A stretch of 64,000 bases of DNA from Elmis aenea (taxonomy: Eukaryota > Arthropoda > Insecta > Coleoptera > Elmidae): assembly GCA_947652605.1 (NCBI GenBank), contig CANTFG010000283.1, positions 62,001-126,000 of the forward strand, given 5' to 3'. The notes beneath the pieces are model-generated. The model was not told the origin of the DNA, did no database searches, and worked only from the letters and a program-made list of their open reading frames with translations. The translations under genes were made by a program, and so were the position numbers. Shown here piece by piece: positions 8,919 through 23,183 of this stretch (the first letter of the stretch is position 1; every line of letters begins with the position of its first letter).

Positions 8919-11882
8919 TAACATGCTAAAATTTGAACAAAATGTAACGAGCCGTTTTCGAAAAAAAAATTCAAAATTTTTAATTTTTTGAATAACTTTG
9001 TAAATTAAATGTCAAACTAGTTGAAACAAACGGCATTATACTAAGAAAATAAAACTCTATAACATACTAAAATTTGAACAAAATCGTATGAGCCGTTTTC
9101 GAGAAAAAAATTCAAAATTTTCAAAATTTTTACTTTTTTGAATAACTTTGTAAATTAAATTTCAAACTAGTTGAAACAAACGGCATTATACTAAGAAAAT
9201 AAAACTCTATAACATACTAAAATTTGAACAAAATCGTATGAGCCGTTTTCGAGAAAAAAATTCAAAATTTTCAAAACTTTTACTTTTTTGAATAACTTTG
9301 TAAATTAAATTTCAAACTAGTTGAAACAAACGGCATTATACTAAGAAAATTAAACTCTATAACATGCTAAAATTTGAACAAAATGTAACGAGCCGTTTTC
9401 GAAAAAAAATTTCAAAATTTTAAAAATTTTTAATTTTTTGAATAACTTTGTAAATTAAATTTCAAACTAGTTGAAACAAACGGCATTATACTAAGAAAAT
9501 AAAACTCTATAACATACTAAAATTTGAACAAAATCGTATGAGCCGTTTTCGAGAAAAAAATTCAAAATTTTCAAAATTTTTACTTTTTTGAATAACTTTG
9601 TAAATTAAATTTCAAACTAGTTGAAACAAACGGCATTATACTAAGAAAATTAAACTCTATAACATGCTAAAATTTGAACCAAATGTAACGAGCCGTTTTC
9701 GAAAAAAAATTTCAAAATTTTTAATTTTTTGAATAACTTTGTAAATTAAATTTCAAACTAGTTGAAACAAACGGCATTATACTAAGAAAATAAAACTCTA
9801 TAACATACTAAAATTTGAACAAAATCGTATGAGCCGTTTTCGAGAAAAAAATTCAAAATTTTCAAAACTTTTACTTTTTTGAATAACTTTGTAAATTAAA
9901 TTTCAAACTAGTTGAAACAAACGGCATTATACTAAGAAAATTAAACTCTATAACATGCTAAAATTTGAACAAAATGTAACGAGCCGTTTTCGAAAAAAAA
10001 TTTCAAAATTTTAAAAATTTTTAATTTTTTGAATAACTTTGTAAATTAAATTTCAAACTAGTTGAAACAAACGGCATTATACTAAGAAAATAAAACTCTA
10101 TAACATACTAAAATTTGAACAAAATCGTATGAGCCGTTTTCGAGAAAAAAATTCAAAATTTTCAAAATTTTTACTTTTTTGAATAACTTTGTAAATTAAA
10201 TTTCAAACTAGTTGAAACAAACGGCATTATACTAAGAAAATTAAACTCTATAACATGCTAAAATTTGAACCAAATGTAACGAGCCGTTTTCGAAAAAAAA
10301 TTTCAAAATTTTTAATTTTTTGAATAACTTTGTAAATTAAATTTCAAACTAGTTGAAACAAACGGCATTATACTAAGAAAATAAAACTCTATAACATACT
10401 AAAATTTGAACAAAATCGTATGAGCCGTTTTCGAGAAAAAAATTCAAAATTTTCAAAACTTTTACTTTTTTGAATAACTTTGTAAATTAAATTTCAAACT
10501 AGTTGAAACAAACGGCATTATACTAAGAAAATTAAACTCTATAACATGCTAAAATTTGAACAAAATGTAACGAGCCGTTTTCGAAAAAAAATTTCAAAAT
10601 TTTTAATTTTTTGAATAACTTTGTAAATTAAATTTCAAACTAGTTGAAACAAACGGCATTATACTAAGAAAATAAAACTCTATAACATACTAAAATTTGA
10701 ACAAAATCGTATGAGCCGTTTTCGAGAAAAAAATTCAAAATTTTCAAAATTTTTACTTTTTTGAATAACTTTGTAAATTAAATTTCAAACTAGTTGAAAC
10801 AAACGGCATTATACCAAGAAAATTAAACTTTATAACATGCTAAAATTTGAACAAAATGTAACGAGCCGTTTTCGAAAAAAAATTTCAAAATTTTAAAAAT
10901 TTTTAATTTTTTGAATAACTTTGTAAATTAAATTTCAAACTAGTTGAAACAAACGGCATTATACTAAGAAAATAAAACTCTATAACATACTAAAATTTGA
11001 ACAAAATCGTATGAGCCGTTTTCGAGAAAAAAATTCAAAATTTTCAAAATTTTTAATTTTTTGAATAACTTTGTAAATTAAATGTCAAACTAGTTGAAAC
11101 AAACGGCATTATACTAAGAAAATAAAACTCTATAACATACTAAAATTTGAACAAAATCGTATGAGCCGTTTTCGAGAAAAAAATTCAAAATTTTCAAAAT
11201 TTTTACTTTTTTGAATAACTTTGTAAATTAAATTTCAAACTAGTTGAAACAAACGGCATTATACTAAGAAAATAAAACTCTATAACATACTAAAATTTGA
11301 ACAAAATCGTATGAGCCGTTTTCGAGAAAAAAATTCAAAATTTTCAAAATTTTTACTTTTTTGAATAACTTTGTAAATTAAATTTCAAACTAGTTGAAAC
11401 AAACGGCATTATACCAAGAAAATTTAACTCTATAACATGCTAAAATTTGAACAAAATGTAACGAGCCGTTTTCGAAAAAAAATTTCAAAATTTTAAAAAT
11501 TTTTAATTTTTTGAATAACTTTGTAAATTAAATTTCAAACTAGTTGAAACAAACGGCATTATACTAAGAAAATAAAACTCTATAACATACTAAAATTTGA
11601 ACAAAATCGTATGAGCCGTTTTCGAGAAAAAAATTCAAAATTTTCAAAATTTTTACTTTTTTGAATAACTTTGTAAATTAAATTTCAAACTAGTTGAAAC
11701 AAACGGCATTATACTAAGAAAATAAAACTCTATAACATACTAAAATTTGAACAAAATCGTATGAGCCGTTTTCGAGAAAAAAATTCAAAATTTTCAAAAT
11801 TTTTACTTTTTTGAATAACTTTGTAAATTAAATTTCAAACTAGTTGAAACAAACGGCATTATACTAAGAAAATTAAACTCTA
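8919..11882 (+). repeat. 20-monomer higher-order unit, copy 2 (2,964 bp)
   Basis: Monomer-for-monomer match to 2682-5645. To the right, the next monomers (B4, A) still match. The third differs: A2 at 12174 against A at 5937. Confidence 0.92.
9210..10391 (+). repeat. Tandem pair of 591-bp tetramers, second site
   Basis: A2-B1-A-B3 twice, 9210-9800 and 9801-10391, matching 2973-4154 within the second 20-mer copy. Confidence 0.9.
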
Positions 11883-12173
11883 TAACATGCTAAAATTTGA
11901 ACAAAATGTAACGAGCCGTTTTCGAAAAAAAAATTCAAAATTTTTAATTTTTTGAATAACTTTGTAAATTAAATGTCAAACTAGTTGAAACAAACGGCAT
12001 TATACTAAGAAAATAAAACTCTATAACATACTAAAATTTGAACAAAATCGTATGAGCCGTTTTCGAGAAAAAAATTCAAAATTTTCAAAATTTTTACTTT
12101 TTTGAATAACTTTGTAAATTAAATTTCAAACTAGTTGAAACAAACGGCATTATACTAAGAAAATAAAACTCTA

Positions 12174-14987
12174 TAACATACTAAAATTTGAACAAAATCG
12201 TATGAGCCGTTTTCGAGAAAAAAATTCAAAATTTTCAAAACTTTTACTTTTTTGAATAACTTTGTAAATTAAATTTCAAACTAGTTGAAACAAACGGCAT
12301 TATACTAAGAAAATTAAACTCTATAACATGCTAAAATTTGAACAAAATGTAACGAGCCGTTTTCGAAAAAAAATTTCAAAATTTTAAAAATTTTTAATTT
12401 TTTGAATAACTTTGTAAATTAAATTTCAAACTAGTTGAAACAAACGGCATTATACTAAGAAAATAAAACTCTATAACATACTAAAATTTGAACAAAATCG
12501 TATGAGCCGTTTTCGAGAAAAAAATTCAAAATTTTCAAAATTTTTACTTTTTTGAATAACTTTGTAAATTAAATTTCAAACTAGTTGAAACAAACGGCAT
12601 TATACTAAGAAAATTAAACTCTATAACATGCTAAAATTTGAACCAAATGTAACGAGCCGTTTTCGAAAAAAAATTTCAAAATTTTTAATTTTTTGAATAA
12701 CTTTGTAAATTAAATTTCAAACTAGTTGAAACAAACGGCATTATACTAAGAAAATAAAACTCTATAACATACTAAAATTTGAACAAAATCGTATGAGCCG
12801 TTTTCGAGAAAAAAATTCAAAATTTTCAAAACTTTTACTTTTTTGAATAACTTTGTAAATTAAATTTCAAACTAGTTGAAACAAACGGCATTATACTAAG
12901 AAAATTAAACTCTATAACATGCTAAAATTTGAACAAAATGTAACGAGCCGTTTTCGAAAAAAAATTTCAAAATTTTTAATTTTTTGAATAACTTTGTAAA
13001 TTAAATTTCAAACTAGTTGAAACAAACGGCATTATACTAAGAAAATAAAACTCTATAACATACTAAAATTTGAACAAAATCGTATGAGCCGTTTTCGAGA
13101 AAAAAATTCAAAATTTTCAAAATTTTTACTTTTTTGAATAACTTTGTAAATTAAATTTCAAACTAGTTGAAACAAACGGCATTATACCAAGAAAATTAAA
13201 CTTTATAACATGCTAAAATTTGAACAAAATGTAACGAGCCGTTTTCGAAAAAAAATTTCAAAATTTTAAAAATTTTTAATTTTTTGAATAACTTTGTAAA
13301 TTAAATTTCAAACTAGTTGAAACAAACGGCATTATACTAAGAAAATAAAACTCTATAACATACTAAAATTTGAACAAAATCGTATGAGCCGTTTTCGAGA
13401 AAAAAATTCAAAATTTTCAAAATTTTTAATTTTTTGAATAACTTTGTAAATTAAATGTCAAACTAGTTGAAACAAACGGCATTATACTAAGAAAATAAAA
13501 CTCTATAACATACTAAAATTTGAACAAAATCGTATGAGCCGTTTTCGAGAAAAAAATTCAAAATTTTCAAAATTTTTACTTTTTTGAATAACTTTGTAAA
13601 TTAAATTTCAAACTAGTTGAAACAAACGGCATTATACTAAGAAAATAAAACTCTATAACATACTAAAATTTGAACAAAATCGTATGAGCCGTTTTCGAGA
13701 AAAAAATTCAAAATTTTCAAAACTTTTACTTTTTTGAATAACTTTGTAAATTAAATTTCAAACTAGTTGAAACAAACGGCATTATACTAAGAAAATTAAA
13801 CTCTATAACATGCTAAAATTTGAACAAAATGTAACGAGCCGTTTTCGAAAAAAAATTTCAAAATTTTAAAAATTTTTAATTTTTTGAATAACTTTGTAAA
13901 TTAAATTTCAAACTAGTTGAAACAAACGGCATTATACTAAGAAAATAAAACTCTATAACATACTAAAATTTGAACAAAATCGTATGAGCCGTTTTCGAGA
14001 AAAAAATTCAAAATTTTCAAAATTTTTACTTTTTTGAATAACTTTGTAAATTAAATTTCAAACTAGTTGAAACAAACGGCATTATACTAAGAAAATTAAA
14101 CTCTATAACATGCTAAAATTTGAACCAAATGTAACGAGCCGTTTTCGAAAAAAAATTTCAAAATTTTTAATTTTTTGAATAACTTTGTAAATTAAATTTC
14201 AAACTAGTTGAAACAAACGGCATTATACTAAGAAAATAAAACTCTATAACATACTAAAATTTGAACAAAATCGTATGAGCCGTTTTCGAGAAAAAAATTC
14301 AAAATTTTCAAAACTTTTACTTTTTTGAATAACTTTGTAAATTAAATTTCAAACTAGTTGAAACAAACGGCATTATACTAAGAAAATTAAACTCTATAAC
14401 ATGCTAAAATTTGAACAAAATGTAACGAGCCGTTTTCGAAAAAAAATTTCAAAATTTTTAATTTTTTGAATAACTTTGTAAATTAAATTTCAAACTAGTT
14501 GAAACAAACGGCATTATACTAAGAAAATAAAACTCTATAACATACTAAAATTTGAACAAAATCGTATGAGCCGTTTTCGAGAAAAAAATTCAAAATTTTC
14601 AAAATTTTTACTTTTTTGAATAACTTTGTAAATTAAATTTCAAACTAGTTGAAACAAACGGCATTATACCAAGAAAATTAAACTTTATAACATGCTAAAA
14701 TTTGAACAAAATGTAACGAGCCGTTTTCGAAAAAAAATTTCAAAATTTTAAAAATTTTTAATTTTTTGAATAACTTTGTAAATTAAATTTCAAACTAGTT
14801 GAAACAAACGGCATTATACTAAGAAAATAAAACTCTATAACATACTAAAATTTGAACAAAATCGTATGAGCCGTTTTCGAGAAAAAAATTCAAAATTTTC
14901 AAAATTTTTACTTTTTTGAATAACTTTGTAAATTAAATTTCAAACTAGTTGAAACAAACGGCATTATACTAAGAAAATAAAACTCTA
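12174..14987 (+). repeat. Tandem duplication with 1,482-bp period
   Basis: The block A2, B1, A, B3, A2, B2, A, B1, A3, A (12174-13655) is followed by A2, B1, A, B3, A2, B2, A, B1, A (13656-14987). The second copy has plain A at 14838 where the first has A3 at 13356, and it ends there. Confidence 0.88.
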
Positions 14988-17900
14988 TAACATACTAAAA
15001 TTTGAACAAAATCGTATGAGCCGTTTTCGAGAAAAAAATTCAAAATTTTCAAAATTTTTACTTTTTTGAATAACTTTGTAAATTAAATTTCAAACTAGTT
15101 GAAACAAACGGCATTATACCAAGAAAATTTAACTCTATAACATGCTAAAATTTGAACAAAATGTAACGAGCCGTTTTCGAAAAAAAATTTCAAAATTTTA
15201 AAAATTTTTAATTTTTTGAATAACTTTGTAAATTAAATTTCAAACTAGTTGAAACAAACGGCATTATACTAAGAAAATAAAACTCTATAACATACTAAAA
15301 TTTGAACAAAATCGTATGAGCCGTTTTCGAGAAAAAAATTCAAAATTTTCAAAATTTTTACTTTTTTGAATAACTTTGTAAATTAAATTTCAAACTAGTT
15401 GAAACAAACGGCATTATACTAAGAAAATAAAACTCTATAACATACTAAAATTTGAACAAAATCGTATGAGCCGTTTTCGAGAAAAAAATTCAAAATTTTC
15501 AAAATTTTTACTTTTTTGAATAACTTTGTAAATTAAATTTCAAACTAGTTGAAACAAACGGCATTATACTAAGAAAATAAAACTCTATAACATACTAAAA
15601 TTTGAACAAAATCGTATGAGCCGTTTTCGAGAAAAAAATTCAAAATTTTCAAAATTTTTACTTTTTTGAATAACTTTGTAAATTAAATTTCAAACTAGTT
15701 GAAACAAACGGCATTATACCAAGAAAATTTAACTCTATAACATGCTAAAATTTGAACAAAATGTAACGAGCCGTTTTCGAAAAAAAATTTCAAAATTTTA
15801 AAAATTTTTAATTTTTTGAATAACTTTGTAAATTAAATTTCAAACTAGTTGAAACAAACGGCATTATACTAAGAAAATAAAACTCTATAACATACTAAAA
15901 TTTGAACAAAATCGTATGAGCCGTTTTCGAGAAAAAAATTCAAAATTTTCAAAATTTTTACTTTTTTGAATAACTTTGTAAATTAAATTTCAAACTAGTT
16001 GAAACAAACGGCATTATACTAAGAAAATAAAACTCTATAACATACTAAAATTTGAACAAAATCGTATGAGCCGTTTTCGAGAAAAAAATTCAAAATTTTC
16101 AAAATTTTTACTTTTTTGAATAACTTTGTAAATTAAATTTCAAACTAGTTGAAACAAACGGCATTATACTAAGAAAATTAAACTCTATAACATGCTAAAA
16201 TTTGAACAAAATGTAACGAGCCGTTTTCGAAAAAAAAATTCAAAATTTTTAATTTTTTGAATAACTTTGTAAATTAAATGTCAAACTAGTTGAAACAAAC
16301 GGCATTATACTAAGAAAATAAAACTCTATAACATACTAAAATTTGAACAAAATCGTATGAGCCGTTTTCGAGAAAAAAATTCAAAATTTTCAAAATTTTT
16401 ACTTTTTTGAATAACTTTGTAAATTAAATTTCAAACTAGTTGAAACAAACGGCATTATACTAAGAAAATAAAACTCTATAACATACTAAAATTTGAACAA
16501 AATCGTATGAGCCGTTTTCGAGAAAAAAATTCAAAATTTTCAAAACTTTTACTTTTTTGAATAACTTTGTAAATTAAATTTCAAACTAGTTGAAACAAAC
16601 GGCATTATACCAAGAAAATAAAACTCTATAACATACTAAAATTTGAACAAAATCGTATGAGCCGTTTTCGAGAAAAAAATTCAAAATTTTCAAAATTTTT
16701 ACTTTTTTGAATAACTTTGTAAATTAAATTTCAAACTAGTTGAAACAAACGGCATTATACCAAGAAAATTAAACTTTATAACATGCTAAAATTTGAACAA
16801 AATGTAACGAGCCGTTTTCGAAAAAAAATTTCAAAATTTTAAAAATTTTTAATTTTTTGAATAACTTTGTAAATTAAATTTCAAACTAGTTGAAACAAAC
16901 GGCATTATACTAAGAAAATAAAACTCTATAACATACTAAAATTTGAACAAAATCGTATGAGCCGTTTTCGAGAAAAAAATTCAAAATTTTCAAAATTTTT
17001 ACTTTTTTGAATAACTTTGTAAATTAAATTTCAAACTAGTTGAAACAAACGGCATTATACTAAGAAAATAAAACTCTATAACATACTAAAATTTGAACAA
17101 AATCGTATGAGCCGTTTTCGAGAAAAAAATTCAAAATTTTCAAAATTTTTACTTTTTTGAATAACTTTGTAAATTAAATTTCAAACTAGTTGAAACAAAC
17201 GGCATTATACCAAGAAAATTTAACTCTATAACATGCTAAAATTTGAACAAAATGTAACGAGCCGTTTTCGAAAAAAAATTTCAAAATTTTAAAAATTTTT
17301 AATTTTTTGAATAACTTTGTAAATTAAATTTCAAACTAGTTGAAACAAACGGCATTATACTAAGAAAATAAAACTCTATAACATACTAAAATTTGAACAA
17401 AATCGTATGAGCCGTTTTCGAGAAAAAAATTCAAAATTTTCAAAATTTTTACTTTTTTGAATAACTTTGTAAATTAAATTTCAAACTAGTTGAAACAAAC
17501 GGCATTATACTAAGAAAATAAAACTCTATAACATACTAAAATTTGAACAAAATCGTATGAGCCGTTTTCGAGAAAAAAATTCAAAATTTTCAAAATTTTT
17601 ACTTTTTTGAATAACTTTGTAAATTAAATTTCAAACTAGTTGAAACAAACGGCATTATACTAAGAAAATAAAACTCTATAACATACTAAAATTTGAACAA
17701 AATCGTATGAGCCGTTTTCGAGAAAAAAATTCAAAATTTTCAAAATTTTTACTTTTTTGAATAACTTTGTAAATTAAATTTCAAACTAGTTGAAACAAAC
17801 GGCATTATACTAAGAAAATAAAACTCTATAACATACTAAAATTTGAACAAAATCGTATGAGCCGTTTTCGAGAAAAAAATTCAAAATTTTCAAAACTTTT

Positions 17901-18569
17901 ACTTTTTTGAATAACTTTGTAAATTAAATTTCAAACTAGTTGAAACAAACGGCATTATACTAAGAAAATTAAACTCTATAACATGCTAAAATTTGAACAA
18001 AATGTAACGAGCCGTTTTCGAAAAAAAATTTCAAAATTTTTAATTTTTTGAATAACTTTGTAAATTAAATTTCAAACTAGTTGAAACAAACGGCATTATA
18101 CTAAGAAAATAAAACTCTATAACATACTAAAATTTGAACAAAATCGTATGAGCCGTTTTCGAGAAAAAAATTCAAAATTTTCAAAACTTTTACTTTTTTG
18201 AATAACTTTGTAAATTAAATTTCAAACTAGTTGAAACAAACGGCATTATACTAAGAAAATTAAACTCTATAACATACTAAAATTTGAACAAAATCGTATG
18301 AGCCGTTTTCGAGAAAAAAATTCAAAATTTTCAAAATTTTTACTTTTTTGAATAACTTTGTAAATTAAATTTCAAACTAGTTGAAACAAACGGCATTATA
18401 CCAAGAAAATTAAACTTTATAACATGCTAAAATTTGAACAAAATGTAACGAGCCGTTTTCGAAAAAAAATTTCAAAATTTTAAAAATTTTTAATTTTTTG
18501 AATAACTTTGTAAATTAAATTTCAAACTAGTTGAAACAAACGGCATTATACTAAGAAAATAAAACTCTA

Positions 18570-18719
18570 TAACATACTAAAATTTGAACAAAATCGTATG
18601 AGCCGTTTTCGAAAAAAAATTTCAAAATTTTAAAAATTTTTAATTTTTTGAATAACTTTGTAAATTAAATTTCAAACTAGTTGAAACAAACGGCATTATA
18701 CTAAGAAAATAAAACTCTA
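18570..18719 (+). repeat. Chimeric monomer, A head and B1 tail
   Basis: Has A7 and CGTAT 26-30 of family A, then A44, T51, A63 and A74 of B1. The switch lies in the shared stretch 31-43 (GAGCCGTTTTCGA). It is preceded by the A-type A142 junction. This is the direct product expected from a crossover or conversion tract end inside the monomer. Confidence 0.93.
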
Positions 18720-19169
18720 TAACATACTAAAATTTGAACAAAATCGTATGAGCCGTTTTCGAGAAAAAAATTCAAAATTTTCAAAATTTTTACTTTTTTG
18801 AATAACTTTGTAAATTAAATTTCAAACTAGTTGAAACAAACGGCATTATACTAAGAAAATAAAACTCTATAACATACTAAAATTTGAACAAAATCGTATG
18901 AGCCGTTTTCGAGAAAAAAATTCAAAATTTTCAAAATTTTTACTTTTTTGAATAACTTTGTAAATTAAATTTCAAACTAGTTGAAACAAACGGCATTATA
19001 CCAAGAAAATTTAACTCTATAACATGCTAAAATTTGAACAAAATGTAACGAGCCGTTTTCGAAAAAAAATTTCAAAATTTTAAAAATTTTTAATTTTTTG
19101 AATAACTTTGTAAATTAAATTTCAAACTAGTTGAAACAAACGGCATTATACTAAGAAAATTAAACTCTA

Positions 19170-19326
19170 TAACATACTAAAATTTGAACAAAATCGTATG
19201 AGCCGTTTTCGAGAAAAAAAAAAAAAATTCAAAATTTTCAAAATTTTTAATTTTTTGAATAACTTTGTAAATTAAATTTCAAACTAGTTGAAACAAACGG
19301 CATTATACTAAGAAAATAAAACTTTA
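19170..19326 (+). repeat. 157-bp monomer with expanded A tract
   Basis: D-like monomer (A74, followed by E) in which the A tract at 45 has 14 A instead of 7 or 8. It is the only such expansion in the window and stands exactly where D/E types first appear. It is also preceded by a T142 junction, which normally announces a B monomer. It may be a breakpoint scar, simple slippage, or a homopolymer assembly error. Confidence 0.9.
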
Positions 19327-21100
19327 TAATATACTAAAATTTGAACAAAATCGTATGAGCCGTTTTCGAGAAAAAAATTCAAAATTTTCAAAATTTTTAC
19401 TTTTTTGAATAACTTTGTAAATTAAATTTCAAACTAGTTGAAACAAACGGCATTATACTAAGAAAATTAAACTCTATAACATGCTAAAATTTGAACAAAA
19501 TGTAACGAGCCGTTTTCGAAAAAAAAATTCAAAATTTTTAATTTTTTGAATAACTTTGTAAATTAAATTTCAAACTAGTTGAAACAAACGGCATTATACT
19601 AAGAAAATAAAACTCTATAACATACTAAAATTTGAACAAAATCGTATGAGCCGTTTTCGAGAAAAAAATTCAAAATTTTCAAAATTTTTACTTTTTTGAA
19701 TAACTTTGTAAATTAAATTTCAAACTAGTTGAAACAAACGGCATTATACTAAGAAAATTAAACTCTATAACATGCTAAAATTTGAACAAAATGTAACGAG
19801 CCGTTTTCGAAAAAAAATTTCAAAATTTTTAATTTTTTGAATAACTTTGTAAATTAAATTTCAAACTAGTTGAAACAAACGGCATTATACTAAGAAAATA
19901 AAACTCTATAACATACTAAAATTTGAACAAAATCGTATGAGCCGTTTTCGAGAAAAAAATTCAAAATTTTCAAAATTTTTACTTTTTTGAATAACTTTGT
20001 AAATTAAATTTCAAACTAGTTGAAACAAACGGCATTATACTAAGAAAATAAAACTCTATAACATACTAAAATTTGAACAAAATCGTATGAGCCGTTTTCG
20101 AGAAAAAAATTCAAAATTTTCAAAATTTTTACTTTTTTGAATAACTTTGTAAATTAAATTTCAAACTAGTTGAAACAAACGGCATTATACTAAGAAAATA
20201 AAACTCTATAACATACTAAAATTTGAACAAAATCGTATGAGCTGTTTTCGAGAAAAAAAATTCAAAATTTTCAAAATTTTTAATTTTTTGAATAACTTTG
20301 TAAATTAAATTTCAAACTAGTTGAAACAGACGGCATTATACTAAGAAAATAAAACTTTATAATATACTAAAATTTGAACAAAATCGTATGAGCCGTTTTC
20401 GAGAAAAAAATTCAAAATTTTCAAAATTTTTACTTTTTTGAATAACTTTGTAAATTAAATTTCAAACTAGTTGAAACAAACGGCATTATACTAAGAAAAT
20501 AAAACTCTATAACATACTAAAATTTGAACAAAATCGTATGAGCCGTTTTCGAGAAAAAAATTCAAAATTTTCAAAATTTTTACTTTTTTGAATAACTTTG
20601 TAAATTAAATTTCAAACTAGTTGAAACAAACGGCATTATACTAAGAAAATAAAACTCTATAACATACTAAAATTTGAACAAAATCGTATGAGCCGTTTTC
20701 GAGAAAAAAATTCAAAATTTTCAAAATTTTTACTTTTTTGAATAACTTTGTAAATTAAATTTCAAACTAGTTGAAACAAACGGCATTATACTAAGAAAAT
20801 TAAACTCTATAACATGCTAAAATTTGAACAAAATGTAACGAGCCGTTTTCGAAAAAAAATTTCAAAATTTTTAATTTTTTGAATAACTTTGTAAATTAAA
20901 TTTCAAACTAGTTGAAACAAACGGCATTATACTAAGAAAATAAAACTCTATAACATACTAAAATTTGAACAAAATCGTCTGAGCCGTTTTCGAGAAAAAA
21001 ATTCAAAATTTTCAAAATTTTTACTTTTTTGAATAACTTTGTAAATTAAATTTCAAACTAGTTGAAACAAACGGCATTATACTAAGAAAATAAAACTCTA

Positions 21101-21401
21101 TAACATACTAAAATTTGAACAAAATCGTATGAGCCGTTTTCGAGAAAAAAAATTCAAAATTTTCAAAATTTTTAATTTTTTGAATAACTTTGTAAATTAA
21201 ATTTCAAACTAGTTGAAACAGACGGCATTATACTAAGAAAATAAAACTTTATAATATACTAAAATTTGAACAAAATCGTATGAGCCGTTTTCGAGAAAAA
21301 AATTCAAAATTTTCAAAATTTTTACTTTTTTGAATAACTTTGTAAATTAAATTTCAAACTAGTTGAAACAAACGGCATTATACTAAGAAAATAAAACTCT
21401 A
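21101..21401 (+). repeat. D-E monomer pair, 301 bp
   Basis: D (151 bp) has eight A instead of seven at 45 onward, and A74. In many copies A120 is G. Its last bases carry T148. E begins TAATATACTA (T4) but is otherwise type A. D is always followed by E in all 14 cases, so the two form a fixed dimer. E-E doublets occur at 31976/32126 and 39398/39548. The pair marks zone 2. Confidence 0.92.
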
Positions 21402-23183
21402 TAACATACTAAAATTTGAACAAAATCGTATGAGCCGTTTTCGAGAAAAAAATTCAAAATTTTCAAAATTTTTACTTTTTTGAATAACTTTGTAAATTAA
21501 ATTTCAAACTAGTTGAAACAAACGGCATTATACTAAGAAAATAAAACTCTATAACATACTAAAATTTGAACAAAATCGTATGAGCCGTTTTCGAGAAAAA
21601 AATTCAAAATTTTCAAAACTTTTACTTTTTTGAATAACTTTGTAAATTAAATTTCAAACTAGTTGAAACAAACGGCATTATACTAAGAAAATTAAACTCT
21701 ATAACATGCTAAAATTTGAACCAAATGTAACGAGCCGTTTTCGAAAAAAAATTTCAAAATTTTTAATTTTTTGAATAACTTTGTAAATTAAATTTCAAAC
21801 TAGTTGAAACAAACGGCATTATACTAAGAAAATAAAACTCTATAACATACTAAAATTTGAACAAAATCGTATGAGCCGTTTTCGAGAAAAAAATTCAAAA
21901 TTTTCAAAACTTTTACTTTTTTGAATAACTTTGTAAATTAAATTTCAAACTAGTTGAAACAAACGGCATTATACTAAGAAAATAAAACTCTATAACATAC
22001 TAAAATTTGAACAAAATCGTATGAGCCGTTTTCGAGAAAAAAATTCAAAATTTTCAAAATTTTTACTTTTTTGAATAACTTTGTAAATTAAATTTCAAAC
22101 TAGTTGAAACAAACGGCATTATACTAAGAAAATAAAACTCTATAACATACTAAAATTTGAACAAAATCGTATGAGCCGTTTTCGAGAAAAAAATTCAAAA
22201 TTTTCAAAATTTTTACTTTTTTGAATAACTTTGTAAATTAAATTTCAAACTAGTTGAAACAAACGGCATTATACTAAGAAAATAAAACTCTATAACATAC
22301 TAAAATTTGAACAAAATCGTATGAGCCGTTTTCGAGAAAAAAATTCAAAATTTTCAAAATTTTTACTTTTTTGAATAACTTTGTAAATTAAATTTCAAAC
22401 TAGTTGAAACAAACGGCATTATACTAAGAAAATAAAACTCTATAACATACTAAAATTTGAACAAAATCGTATGAGCCGTTTTCGAGAAAAAAATTCAAAA
22501 TTTTCAAAATTTTTACTTTTTTGAATAACTTTGTAAATTAAATTTCAAACTAGTTGAAACAAACGGCATTATACTAAGAAAATAAAACTCTATAACATAC
22601 TAAAATTTGAACAAAATCGTATGAGCCGTTTTCGAGAAAAAAATTCAAAATTTTCAAAATTTTTACTTTTTTGAATAACTTTGTAAATTAAATTTCAAAC
22701 TAGTTGAAACAAACGGCATTATACTAAGAAAATAAAACTCTATAACATACTAAAATTTGAACAAAATCGTATGAGCCGTTTTCGAGAAAAAAATTCAAAA
22801 TTTTCAAAACTTTTACTTTTTTGAATAACTTTGTAAATTAAATTTCAAACTAGTTGAAACAAACGGCATTATACTAAGAAAATTAAACTCTATAACATGC
22901 TAAAATTTGAACCAAATGTAACGAGCCGTTTTCGAAAAAAAATTTCAAAATTTTTAATTTTTTGAATAACTTTGTAAATTAAATTTCAAACTAGTTGAAA
23001 CAAACGGCATTATACTAAGAAAATAAAACTCTATAACATACTAAAATTTGAACAAAATCGTATGAGCCGTTTTCGAGAAAAAAATTCAAAATTTTCAAAA
23101 CTTTTACTTTTTTGAATAACTTTGTAAATTAAATTTCAAACTAGTTGAAACAAACGGCATTATACTAAGAAAATTAAACTCTA

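Larger units (their letters stand above)
1..19169. repeat. Zone 1: A/B mosaic with 20-mer and tetramer higher-order repeats
   Basis: Contains 129 monomers of types A, A2, A3, B1, B2, B3 and B4 only. B4 monomers start at 601, 2682, 5646, 8919, 11883 and 16188, giving intervals of 2081, 2964, 3273, 2964 and 4305 bp. Each interval uses the same vocabulary: an A2-B1-A-B3 tetramer, then A2-B2-A-B1-A3-A-A-B1-A-A leading to the next B4. Intervals differ by whole monomers gained or lost. From about 14.8 kb the pattern loosens into runs of A and B1. No D, E, F, G, H or I monomer occurs here. The right boundary is the 157-bp monomer at 19170. Confidence 0.9.

Noticed and set aside
21247..21262. TATA-like promoter in the E junction (TATAATATAC)
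   Set aside because: It arises from two C to T changes in AT-rich DNA and no gene follows it. There is no other promoter element.
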